IMG/VR virus record: IMGVR_UViG_3300030329_001459
Span: 1,949 to 23,200 of that record
Strand: one strand, 5' to 3'
DNA length: 21,252 bases
Source of the DNA: a virus
Positions 13,810 through 21,169 of this stretch are shown one piece after another. The position numbers were made by a program, and so were the translations under genes. Positions within the stretch are counted from its first letter, which is position 1. Each line of letters opens with the position of its first letter. The notes beneath the pieces are model-generated. The model was not told the origin of the DNA and did not search any database. It saw only the letters and a list, made by a program, of their open reading frames with translations.

Positions 13810-16626
13810 TTATGCGTAATCATAAGGATCATGATCCCAAGGATACATAAAAGTAGAATCAATACGCATAGGAACATATGCTCCTATACAAGCATCAAGA
13901 TACACAGGAGCCGATATACCTTCTGGTAATCCATTATTAGATCGTCCTCCTCCTACTCTCCATTGTGCAGTTAGTACTGGTGCTAGATTCACTGCTTTAC
14001 GACTATCCAACCAATTCTCCATTTCATTGATTTCCTGTAACTTACTTGCTCTTTCTACGCCCCATGCTGCGGTATCTGCTGCTAAAGTCTCAGCTAGAGC
14101 TCCTACAGCCATAGATTCTAAACTTCCTATACCTGTTACAAATTTTGTAGCTATTTCAGCTAAATCTAAAAAAGTCAAAGAAGATAGACTTTTAAATTTC
14201 ATTCCCGTAGATCTAAAACTCCATGATGTGCTAGGTGAAGGCGTAGTTAAACTACCACCTCCTGCTCCAAGTGTCGCTCCTCCTGTATGCCCATAAGTAC
14301 CTATAGGAGCACCTGTTGGCCCAAATGTTACGCCAGGATCCCACATAGATATAGCTACTGAGGCTACGATATTAAGAATCATGGCTAATTCTGGGTTATC
14401 CTTAGCTATCTCCTCAATTGCTAGCTGAATTACATACTGAGCAGCAAATTTTATAAGCATACTAGGGATAGCTTCTAAAAACATAGTCCATGCTACGCTT
14501 AAAAAGTTTCCTGCTAGTGCAGCTGATGTTAATTTTGCTATACCCGCCTTCATAGCTGCAAAACCCGCTTTAATTGTTGGCCAAGCAATTACGACTATAA
14601 CTACAATAACTACAATCATTACTAAGGCCGTAAGAAAACTCATGCCTGCGTGGACTATTACTTCATAATGAGCTATATAGATAGATACATGACATCCTGC
14701 TAAAAATAATTTACTAACTTCGGCATGAGATAGATCCTTAATAAATGTATGAATAAATGGAACCATGAGATCCTGTTGAGCCCCAAGGTTAAATTTAACC
14801 ATTTTAAATTTACCAGTATCTCCATCAATAACTTTTAAAGCACCTATTGGCTGGGCAACTGTATATGCATCTAATCCTGATGGTTTAATGCAATAGTAAG
14901 TTATTGATTGTCCTATAGTTGTTTCTTCTGAAGCTTGCTGAACTAAGCGTAATACACCAGATCCATTATTTTCATAAACTGCGTCAGGAGTTAGATATAT
15001 TAATGAGCTAGTACTTCCATCAGATTCCTGTAATACAGGAGAAGGATTGTTATAGCTCATTCTTTCAGTTACTTGTAACCAATTAGTTGCTTCCCCAGAC
15101 GTAGTACCAGGATTAGGTACCCCATTCCCATCTAAGAAATCCTGTACTTCATCTAAATTATCCGCTTTATACCCTACGTTATACGTCCCTTTACCAGAGG
15201 AACTATAGTAGTTATATTTTAATAGTCCATCATCCCCAAATTTAGACATATCTGAATAGTAGATACCATTTTCGACACTCCCAGTATCAGCATCAATATC
15301 GATTAATGGGGTATGTGTATAGGTAATATAGCTAAACTGAAATGCATATTCGTTGTCATCTGTCGAAGTAAGGATATTATTCTGCGGTTTATCATCCCCT
15401 GCTGGAGAATTATCATAATCTCCTTGTGTGGTGCCTTGGGCTGGGTATAAATTCTCAAACATTCTGTATAAATAGGACATACCTGCTTGAGATGTATCCC
15501 ACATTCTTACACCGAAATTTACATAAATATTATCTATATCCCCTAGATTACTTGCTACTCCAGGGTCAGTTAAAATAGAGTCTAGAACTTCCGCTGCATC
15601 TAGATGTATTATTTTTAATATATCTTCTATTGCTGCTTGTTTAGTTGCCCCAAATGTAGTGTAGTTAGAATTACTTATTCTTAAAGGAACTGCGGGAAGA
15701 ACTTCAAGCGTACTGCCATCTATATCAATAGGATCCTCTATTGTATCTAAATCTGTATATGTTCCAGATCCTGCTTGATAAATAAATAGATAGATTCTAC
15801 TTGGATCCACATCTCTATAATAAGTTACAACATAATGAACTTGTCCCGGTCGTGATGGAACAGTATAAGGGAGGGTTATTGTTACACCAGCGTCATTATA
15901 AGCTTCAACAGTATAGTCGTCTGTGCCTGAATTATACACAATAGTATTTAAATTAACATACCACCGCATATCAACTAAGACATCGTCTGACGTAGCCATT
16001 TCACTAGTTATATCTATTTGAAAATGATTTACTGATGGCGTGACATTAACAGTATCCGCAGCAGGAATACTAGGCGTGGTAGTTACTTCTCGATATTCGG
16101 TACCCAGTCGATTAAGACCTACATCATATCCTTTATTATCTTGTAACCAAGACTTAACCCAATCAGATTTTGATAAAGCTCTTAAATACGCATTTTCAAT
16201 TGTACAAGGGACACCATTAATAGTATTTAATACATCAGTTACTTCATCATAATCTATAGTTAAAATATATGATTCTATTGCGGGAAAGTTTTCAAAATAG
16301 TTCCCATTGTCAATAAAATCCATAAATTCTTTAACGTTTCCTTTAAGGCTACGAAACGCAAGATGATAAATAAGACTACTAACTAAGTCTTTATCTGCCA
16401 GGATACTTTGAAGAATAGCGGAGGCGGTGGGATTTTTCTTATCTACATCATCAAACAAGGGGATATTCTGAACTTCGTAATACTCAATTATTTGGGTGGA
16501 ACCCCCATCCCACCCAAGTAATACCATAATTAACTGCACAACCATCTCAACTACTTGTACAACTGCTTCAACTATCGCTACAACAACATCAACAATAGCG
16601 GTAAAAATATTAGCAATAAACCCCAT
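13810..16626 (-). CDS. Large virion protein with membrane-like segments, candidate ejection protein
   Basis: A 938-residue protein. Residues 1-38 form a Val/Ile-rich amphipathic or hydrophobic helix (TAIVDVVVAIVEAVVQVVEM). The next ~580 residues are mixed, rich in Asp, Thr, Ser and Tyr with many short beta segments. A very hydrophobic run of about 22 residues (661-683, ALVMIVVIVVIVVIAW) looks like a true transmembrane helix, and helical hydrophobic sequence continues to about 760. A Gly/Thr/Pro-rich linker (about 766-790) and a helical, charged C-terminus follow. The start has AGGA 8 nt upstream. Long phage proteins with a soluble body and a membrane-inserting part, placed in the virion gene cluster, often form the channel or tape used in DNA ejection. 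That function is inferred; a tail or surface protein is the alternative. Confidence 0.72.
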   Translation of the reverse strand: MGFIANIFTAIVDVVVAIVEAVVQVVEMVVQLIMVLLGWDGGSTQIIEYYEVQNIPLFDDVDKKNPTASAILQSILADKDLVSSLIYHLAFRSLKGNVKEFMDFIDNGNYFENFPAIESYILTIDYDEVTDVLNTINGVPCTIENAYLRALSKSDWVKSWLQDNKGYDVGLNRLGTEYREVTTTPSIPAADTVNVTPSVNHFQIDITSEMATSDDVLVDMRWYVNLNTIVYNSGTDDYTVEAYNDAGVTITLPYTVPSRPGQVHYVVTYYRDVDPSRIYLFIYQAGSGTYTDLDTIEDPIDIDGSTLEVLPAVPLRISNSNYTTFGATKQAAIEDILKIIHLDAAEVLDSILTDPGVASNLGDIDNIYVNFGVRMWDTSQAGMSYLYRMFENLYPAQGTTQGDYDNSPAGDDKPQNNILTSTDDNEYAFQFSYITYTHTPLIDIDADTGSVENGIYYSDMSKFGDDGLLKYNYYSSSGKGTYNVGYKADNLDEVQDFLDGNGVPNPGTTSGEATNWLQVTERMSYNNPSPVLQESDGSTSSLIYLTPDAVYENNGSGVLRLVQQASEETTIGQSITYYCIKPSGLDAYTVAQPIGALKVIDGDTGKFKMVKFNLGAQQDLMVPFIHTFIKDLSHAEVSKLFLAGCHVSIYIAHYEVIVHAGMSFLTALVMIVVIVVIVVIAWPTIKAGFAAMKAGIAKLTSAALAGNFLSVAWTMFLEAIPSMLIKFAAQYVIQLAIEEIAKDNPELAMILNIVASVAISMWDPGVTFGPTGAPIGTYGHTGGATLGAGGGSLTTPSPSTSWSFRSTGMKFKSLSSLTFLDLAEIATKFVTGIGSLESMAVGALAETLAADTAAWGVERASKLQEINEMENWLDSRKAVNLAPVLTAQWRVGGGRSNNGLPEGISAPVYLDACIGAYVPMRIDSTFMYPWDHDPYDYA

Positions 16627-16631
16627 TGCTA

Positions 16632-17156
16632 TTATCCTGTAGGTTCTGCGTTAGTTATTTGCGTATTAATATTACCTGTTCCAGTTGTATTAAGAGCAAC
16701 TACACCTGTAGAGGCAACACCAGCAGTTGAGACATTTACGCTCCAAGCGTCTAATAGAGTTTTAAGGTATTTCTGATCGGCATTCCATTTAAACCCTTTA
16801 GCTTGTTCAGTAGACAAGTTATTTGCTCTCCCTGCTACAGAAGTAGTTGTTGGGGCAGTTTTAGTACTTTGTTCAGTTTGAGCAAATTCCGTAACTTCTT
16901 TTTGGAAAAGTAGGGATTCTTCAGCATTGCCTTTTTGCATCCCTATTACATAAGCTACAGCTTGCTGAACAGCTGCTTGCATAGCGGTCAAATACACTGT
17001 TGCGTAGTCACTGCCAGTAATACGACCTAAATTAAATTGAGCGGCCATATGTGCATTTACTGTTTCCATTAGATCATCAAATACACCTGTACCTGTTACT
17101 ACGTTATTAGCATCAGTAGCAACTCCAGCAGTTAAATCAGCAATAGTAATAGCCAT
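16632..17156 (-). CDS. Conserved virion structural protein
   Basis: A 174-residue protein with a Thr/Ala-rich start, a long amphipathic helical stretch (about 25-100, with VFDDLMETVNAHMAAQF and YLTAMQAAVQQAVAYVIG), then an element reading GFKWNADQKYLKTLLDAW near 120-137 and a Gly/Thr/Asn-rich C-terminus. I recognise this combination from phage structural regions, without a confirmed function. The helical part could assemble as a bundle, for example in a head-tail or internal complex. Its ATG overlaps the previous stop (TAATG), and GGGAG lies 7 nt upstream. Only 5 nt separate its stop from the next start, so it shares one transcript with its neighbours. Confidence 0.7.
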   Translation of the reverse strand: MAITIADLTAGVATDANNVVTGTGVFDDLMETVNAHMAAQFNLGRITGSDYATVYLTAMQAAVQQAVAYVIGMQKGNAEESLLFQKEVTEFAQTEQSTKTAPTTTSVAGRANNLSTEQAKGFKWNADQKYLKTLLDAWSVNVSTAGVASTGVVALNTTGTGNINTQITNAEPTG

Positions 17157-17788
17157 TAGTTATCTCCCGTATGGAATGCTGGATTAGCTGCTTGAGCGGC
17201 AGCTAGTCTTTCCAATTCTTCTTTAGTAAGGGGATCCAATACTCGTACGTTAAATTTTTGAGTAATGTAAGGCTCTAATACTTTCTCACCATTAGGACGA
17301 GTAACAGTTTTAAACTTTTGCATCTCAGCATGTTTTATCTGATTATAAATAATATTAGGAACATGCCAGCCTTCTTCGTTATTAAATGGAACAAATTTCT
17401 TAATCATTCTTCCGTTATTAAGGCCAGAAGCTCCTACTGTAAATATAAGGCCAGGGTAACTACTCATAAGTGGATCATTAGGAGTAACTACAATACGAAC
17501 TAATTTTAATGCTTCTTGTTCTCCAGTTCGTTTCATTGCTTTAGTAGCTGCAGCTATAGCAGCTTCACTTGCATTAGGATTACCGCCTTCATATGGGCGA
17601 TCTGTAGCTACGTCTTCATTATCAAAATCCTGTACCATGCTTTCAGGATTTTTTCTAACATCAGCTAGTAATTCCGCTAATTTAGCTTGACCTGTTTTAT
17701 GGTGAAACACAACTCCATACTCTTTTAACTCTTGTTTGAGTTCGTCCTGAGTCATTTGATCAATTGGTGTTAACTTCACATCTTCCAT
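17156..17788 (-). CDS. Conserved virion protein with HeH/SAP-like N-terminus
   Basis: A 210-residue protein. Residues 8-45 (TQDELKQELKEYGVVFHHK, then AKLAELLADV) have the helix, extended link, helix pattern of HeH/LEM/SAP-type modules, which often bind nucleic acid. A variable linker follows. From about residue 98 to 190 a second domain shows ALKLVRIVVTPNDP, FTVG and FVPFNNEEGWHVPNIIYNQI. This 'VPFN ... VPNII' pattern is one I recall from phage structural genes near the capsid gene. The start has a textbook AGGAGG site, and the stop overlaps the next start as TAATG. A role in the virion or head completion is inferred from location; no enzyme motif is visible. Confidence 0.7.
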   Translation of the reverse strand: MEDVKLTPIDQMTQDELKQELKEYGVVFHHKTGQAKLAELLADVRKNPESMVQDFDNEDVATDRPYEGGNPNASEAAIAAATKAMKRTGEQEALKLVRIVVTPNDPLMSSYPGLIFTVGASGLNNGRMIKKFVPFNNEEGWHVPNIIYNQIKHAEMQKFKTVTRPNGEKVLEPYITQKFNVRVLDPLTKEELERLAAAQAANPAFHTGDN

Positions 17789-17796
17789 AGTTCCTC

Positions 17797-18114
17797 CTAT
17801 TTTAATAGCTTGTTTTTAATATCTGGGGATAAGCGATCCCATCTTTTATCATTCTTTCTGTTTCTATACATGTCTCTGTATTTTTCTAACTGTACTTCAC
17901 TAAAACCACCTTTTCCCTTTTTAGCTGTTGTCGCTTTAGGTTTAGCTTTAGCTGGTGTACTACCTGCTTTTTTTCCAGCCTTTCCAGGCATATATTTAAA
18001 CCAGCTAGGGTTTTCTTTTATAACTTTCTGTCTTGCTGCAGGAGTACCTCCTGCTTTTTTCATTGCAGCAGATACAAGCTTACTAAATTTAGGTATTACT
18101 GCCCATACTGGCAT
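17797..18114 (-). CDS. Small lysine-rich protein C with a histone H1-like linker
   Basis: A 105-residue protein with about 28 Lys plus Arg. The N-terminal half has a short hydrophobic start (MPVWAVIPKFSKLVSAAM) and a PSWFKYMPG element. Residues 44-68 are an Ala/Lys/Pro run (AKAKPKATTAKKGKGG) like the tail of histone H1. The C-terminal 35 residues look helical and charged (EKYRDMYRNRKNDKRW). It does not share the N-terminus of proteins A and B, so it is not simply a third copy. AGGAG lies 7 nt before the ATG. The stop is 8 nt from the next gene, whose AGGAGG site lies in that gap. The function is unknown; a DNA-binding virion protein is the best guess from charge and position. Confidence 0.72.
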   Translation of the reverse strand: MPVWAVIPKFSKLVSAAMKKAGGTPAARQKVIKENPSWFKYMPGKAGKKAGSTPAKAKPKATTAKKGKGGFSEVQLEKYRDMYRNRKNDKRWDRLSPDIKNKLLK

Positions 18115-18129
18115 AACTGTACTCCTATA

Positions 18130-18396
18130 TTATGGTAGATCTATTTCATGTTTCTTTTTTCTTTTTGGATCTACTCGTTTACTAGGTGGTTTTTTGCCTA
18201 TAAGTGCTTTCTTACTGGGTATTCGTTGTCCTGGATTTTTATAAGCAAATTCTTCTGAAGCTAAGTCATGTTCCCAATCTTTATGCTTTTTTGCTTTATT
18301 TCGAGCTACTCTAGTTTTCTTACTAGCTTTTTTCTTAGTGTAGCTACGACTTTTCTTTTTCATTAAATGCTTAGCTGCTTTACCTATAACAGACAT
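18130..18396 (-). CDS. Small lysine-rich protein B, duplicate of protein A
   Basis: An 88-residue protein with about 30 Lys plus Arg. Residues 1-14 match protein A almost exactly, and the following basic run (KKKASKKTRVARNKAKKHK) aligns with protein A's. A short acidic patch (HDLASEEF, about 43-50) and a second basic region (IPSKKALIGKKPPSKR and the C-terminal KRKKKHE) are extra, so this copy has gained a tail. The ribosome site AAAGGAG overlaps the stop of the previous gene. There is no hydrophobic segment and no recognisable enzyme motif. The composition resembles histone tails or virus core proteins, which suggests DNA binding inside the head, but this is inference. Confidence 0.75.
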   Translation of the reverse strand: MSVIGKAAKHLMKKKSRSYTKKKASKKTRVARNKAKKHKDWEHDLASEEFAYKNPGQRIPSKKALIGKKPPSKRVDPKRKKKHEIDLP

Positions 18397-18408
18397 AACT
18401 ATACTCCT

Positions 18409-18591
18409 TTAAAATGGCATTTTACCCCATTTATATTTGTCTCGTTCATACCTGTATTCTTTGTCCATGTCTTGATTATAGCGAGATCTTGCTTTTGCTT
18501 TAGCTCTCTTTATTCTAGTTTTCTTATTAGGTTTTTTCTTAGCTTTTGTTTTCTTTACTAGATGTTTTGCCGCTTTACCTATAATAGACAT
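18409..18591 (-). CDS. Small lysine-rich protein A, candidate DNA-binding virion protein
   Basis: A 60-residue protein with about 23 Lys plus Arg, mostly packed between residues 6 and 37 (runs such as KKTKAKKKPNKKTR). The C-terminal third is rich in Tyr, Asp, Glu and Arg. The N-terminus, MSIIGKAAKHLVKK, is nearly the same as that of the next protein (MSVIGKAAKHLMKK), so the two arose by duplication. The start is supported by AAGGAA about 9 nt upstream and by that shared N-terminus. The TAA stop runs straight into the ribosome site of the next gene (TAAAGGAG), so translation is coupled. It lies just after the capsid gene and its hairpin. I do not recognise a named family. A role in binding or neutralising packaged DNA is inferred from charge and location. 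Confidence 0.75.
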   Translation of the reverse strand: MSIIGKAAKHLVKKTKAKKKPNKKTRIKRAKAKARSRYNQDMDKEYRYERDKYKWGKMPF

Positions 18592-18618
18592 AGTCTAATT
18601 CCTTATCTAAAATCCCTC

Positions 18619-18648
18619 CCTTTCCAGACCCTTACGGGTCTGGAAAGG
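18619..18648 (-). terminator. Intrinsic terminator or attenuator after the capsid gene
   Basis: On the minus strand CCTTTCCAGACCC and GGGTCTGGAAAGG form a perfect 13-bp stem closed by GTAA, which as RNA is a GNRA-type tetraloop. It starts 17 nt after the capsid stop. The tail on this strand is GAGGGATTTTAG, so the U-run is short and delayed. The element may therefore pass part of the transcription, or protect the 3' end of the capsid message. It is the only strong hairpin I see in the window. Confidence 0.75.
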
Positions 18649-18665
18649 TCGGAATATTTTATTGG

Positions 18666-19976
18666 TTATACAGCTGCCAAGGCAGTCCAGATAATTCCTA
18701 GACGTTCTGGGCGAAGTGCCATAAAACCATAGTACCATTTGATAGAGTAGAACCCTACTTCACCATACGGATCATCCAAAGAAGCTATTTCTTTACCAGG
18801 CTTCTTATGATTGATGGTAAATTTAACGCTCTTTCCATCAGTTTGAAAACCGATAGTAGTGAAAGCACCATCACCAACAACTAGCATTGGATAGATGTCT
18901 GCACCATTATCACCAGTACCTGCTGTATCAGCAGCAGAAGCACCACCGTTTTCAGTAAACTGCATTTCTGGAACAACAACGATTCGGAATTGATCAACAG
19001 AACCAATCTCACCATTCATGATATTGCTAGCATCTGCATATTTCTCAACAGAAACAAATGCAGGTTGGCTATGCAAGTCTGTCATAGCTCGGAGAACTGG
19101 AATCAATTCAGAACCTACATACATAACACGACCGCCATTAACAGTCTTCGTATCAACCATACGAGAACCACTAATAATCTTTGTTTGCTTAGGAGTTTTA
19201 TTATCGTCCAAAGCAATAGAAAGATTCATTAAATCTCTATAAGTAACAACTTCATCAACGTCCAATTTACTACCTGTCGTTACGGCAGGAGTAGCTGAAC
19301 AATAATAAGCTGTACCATTAGCAGTTGCATTAGTAATAAGATCTGCCTGAAGCTCTGCTTCAGTCAACTCATTAGCACCAACAAGAGCTTCCTCAGTAAT
19401 ATGCATTAACAAATCTGAATCAGAATCGAAATCCATTGATTCCTGAGTGTACTCTGTAAAGAAACCACGTTTAAGCAATTCACCTTCAATTTGCGTACGG
19501 GTGAATCCAACACGGTTAACTCGACCACCGTTTTCACGGAGAGTCGGGATTTTAGATTTAATAGTACCAGTATCTTTGGAAGAGCCGTAAAGATTCTGGT
19601 CATTTAGAGCTACTTCGCCATCAACACCAGCTGCAGTTCGAGCAGCAGCTCTATCAGCGGCAGAAGAAGTTTGTAGAACACCAGCAGCATTCCACGCAGA
19701 CCATGTACCAGCAGTTAAAGCCGTACCTGCTGCATCTAGTCCTTGGTCACCTGTATTCAAAACATCAAGCAATGGAACATATACATCTTGCTTAATTTTT
19801 TTACCCATATGTTTAGGCATAGCACGTACATCAGCCAAAGGCATGAAATACATACGATCCCGAACAGCAATCAGGGCTTTCTTAAAATAATAATCAGTTC
19901 TTGCTTGTGCGCCTATATCTGACGCAGTCCCACTAGCAGTACTAGAAGGGGAGTTATACATATTTTCGTTAGCCAT
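18666..19976 (-). CDS. Major capsid protein, N4 gp56 family
   Basis: A 436-residue protein that forms the icosahedral shell. The length matches the N4-gp56 family of capsid proteins (about 400 residues). Typical features are the polar N-terminus, a segment with GFTRTQIEGELLKRGFF near residues 155-175 followed by the acidic run around DFDSDSD, the helical EALVGANELTEAELQADLI near 195-215, and a C-terminal part rich in short beta segments with YPMLVVGDGAF. The assignment is from memory of the family plus position after a scaffold-like gene. Base composition is less AT-rich than in the neighbours, as expected of a highly expressed gene. AGGAC lies 7 nt before the ATG. A strong hairpin follows 17 nt after the stop, so this gene probably ends a heavily transcribed unit. 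Confidence 0.85.
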   Translation of the reverse strand: MANENMYNSPSSTASGTASDIGAQARTDYYFKKALIAVRDRMYFMPLADVRAMPKHMGKKIKQDVYVPLLDVLNTGDQGLDAAGTALTAGTWSAWNAAGVLQTSSAADRAAARTAAGVDGEVALNDQNLYGSSKDTGTIKSKIPTLRENGGRVNRVGFTRTQIEGELLKRGFFTEYTQESMDFDSDSDLLMHITEEALVGANELTEAELQADLITNATANGTAYYCSATPAVTTGSKLDVDEVVTYRDLMNLSIALDDNKTPKQTKIISGSRMVDTKTVNGGRVMYVGSELIPVLRAMTDLHSQPAFVSVEKYADASNIMNGEIGSVDQFRIVVVPEMQFTENGGASAADTAGTGDNGADIYPMLVVGDGAFTTIGFQTDGKSVKFTINHKKPGKEIASLDDPYGEVGFYSIKWYYGFMALRPERLGIIWTALAAV

Positions 19977-20002
19977 AATCTTGTCCTAGTTAATAATGAT
20001 AA

Positions 20003-21169
20003 CTACCGTACAGCATACTTCTTCATAAATTCCTCATCGGACAGACCTAAAAAGTCGTCATTAGAAGGAGATTTTTTAACAGTCGTTTGCTTTACGGGGG
20101 CTACTGCTTTTCGTTTTTTATTACGATCTTCAGTAGCCTTTTCATCAGGTTTACTTGATACTTTTGATGCACTAGGAGCTTCAGATGACTGATTTTTAAA
20201 CATTTTATTTTTATGCATAAATTCAGCAGTTTGTCTGTACGCTTCAACATCAGGAATATTAGCTAATTTACCTAATGCCCTATCTTGTTGAAGCCGTGCA
20301 TTAACTTGATCATAAACACCATTTGCAATATGAGCATTAAGAATTGTGATAATCTCAGGTTGGTCAGAAATAACACTTCTACTTTCCATATCCCAAATCT
20401 TAGTCATAACCTCAATAGTCTTATTGAATGTGGGGGTTTCTTTGATCTCATCTAAAATACGATCCAAATTGTACTCTTTATCGGTAATAGAGTAGTTAGT
20501 CGGTTCGTAATCCGTAGGTGCATCTTTGTCGATCTCTAAAGGATCTAAGTCACTTTCTTTAATTAGCGTAGCGATGGCTTTAGGGTCTTTTTTAGCTAGA
20601 TCAATTAAGTTATTTAACTTTGCCTCATCAAGGAGTTCATTGTTTTCTAGCATTTTAATTATCTTAAGATTGGGCTTTAACTGGCTCATTTTCTTTTGAT
20701 AATTAGCACCCATTTGCATTAAACGAATAATGTCCTCGGGCTTTGTAACCTGCATGTCAACGCCATTGGCTTTGAAAGGACTAGTTACCTTTTCAAAAGC
20801 ACTTTTGTAATCAAACTCGGTAGTTTCCTGGGTATCCCCTTCTGTTTCAGTTGAGTCTAAATCACTAGTATCAAGAGATTCTGTAGTGTCACCATCTTTA
20901 AAAGGTTCATGCTCCGCTGGGGTATCCCCCGTTGGTTGGCTTACTTCTTCGTCAACAGTCTCTACTTCAGTTTGCTCCTGTGCTTCACTACTCTCTGATA
21001 TGTCAGTATCAGAGGTTGTTTCAGTTTCATCAGTTTGATCTGATGATTCTTCTTTTATATCTAATTTTTCTTCAGCTGATGGTTCTTCTGTAACTTCTTC
21101 AGAGAAAAAGTCAGCTGGATTTTTTTCTAAAAATTCTTGATCTGATAATCCTAAAGAAGTATCGGTCAT
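20003..21169 (-). CDS. Scaffold-like head assembly protein (N4 gp57 position)
   Basis: A 388-residue protein placed directly before the major capsid gene, which is the usual place for a phage scaffold. Residues 1 to about 140 are very rich in Asp, Glu, Ser and Thr and look disordered. Residues 145-220 are helical, with an IIRLMQMGANYQKKM segment followed by a Leu- and Asn-rich run; I recognise this pattern from scaffold-type proteins of marine phages, by memory only. A basic, low-complexity stretch (about 325-370) precedes the C-terminus. The motif LGLSDQEFLEK at residues 6-16 reappears as LGLSDEEFMKK at 374-384, so both ends carry the same short element. The start overlaps the preceding stop (ATGA) and has a GAGG ribosome site about 6 nt upstream. 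The stop is TAG, 26 nt before the capsid start. The role is inferred from position and composition; an internal head protein that stays in the virion is the alternative. Confidence 0.7.
   Translation of the reverse strand: MTDTSLGLSDQEFLEKNPADFFSEEVTEEPSAEEKLDIKEESSDQTDETETTSDTDISESSEAQEQTEVETVDEEVSQPTGDTPAEHEPFKDGDTTESLDTSDLDSTETEGDTQETTEFDYKSAFEKVTSPFKANGVDMQVTKPEDIIRLMQMGANYQKKMSQLKPNLKIIKMLENNELLDEAKLNNLIDLAKKDPKAIATLIKESDLDPLEIDKDAPTDYEPTNYSITDKEYNLDRILDEIKETPTFNKTIEVMTKIWDMESRSVISDQPEIITILNAHIANGVYDQVNARLQQDRALGKLANIPDVEAYRQTAEFMHKNKMFKNQSSEAPSASKVSSKPDEKATEDRNKKRKAVAPVKQTTVKKSPSNDDFLGLSDEEFMKKYAVR

Noticed and set aside
18367-18561. Plus-strand frame rich in Phe, Ser and Leu over the lysine-rich genes
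   Set aside because: Direct complement of Lys-rich coding; the minus-strand genes have ribosome sites and a duplicated N-terminus.
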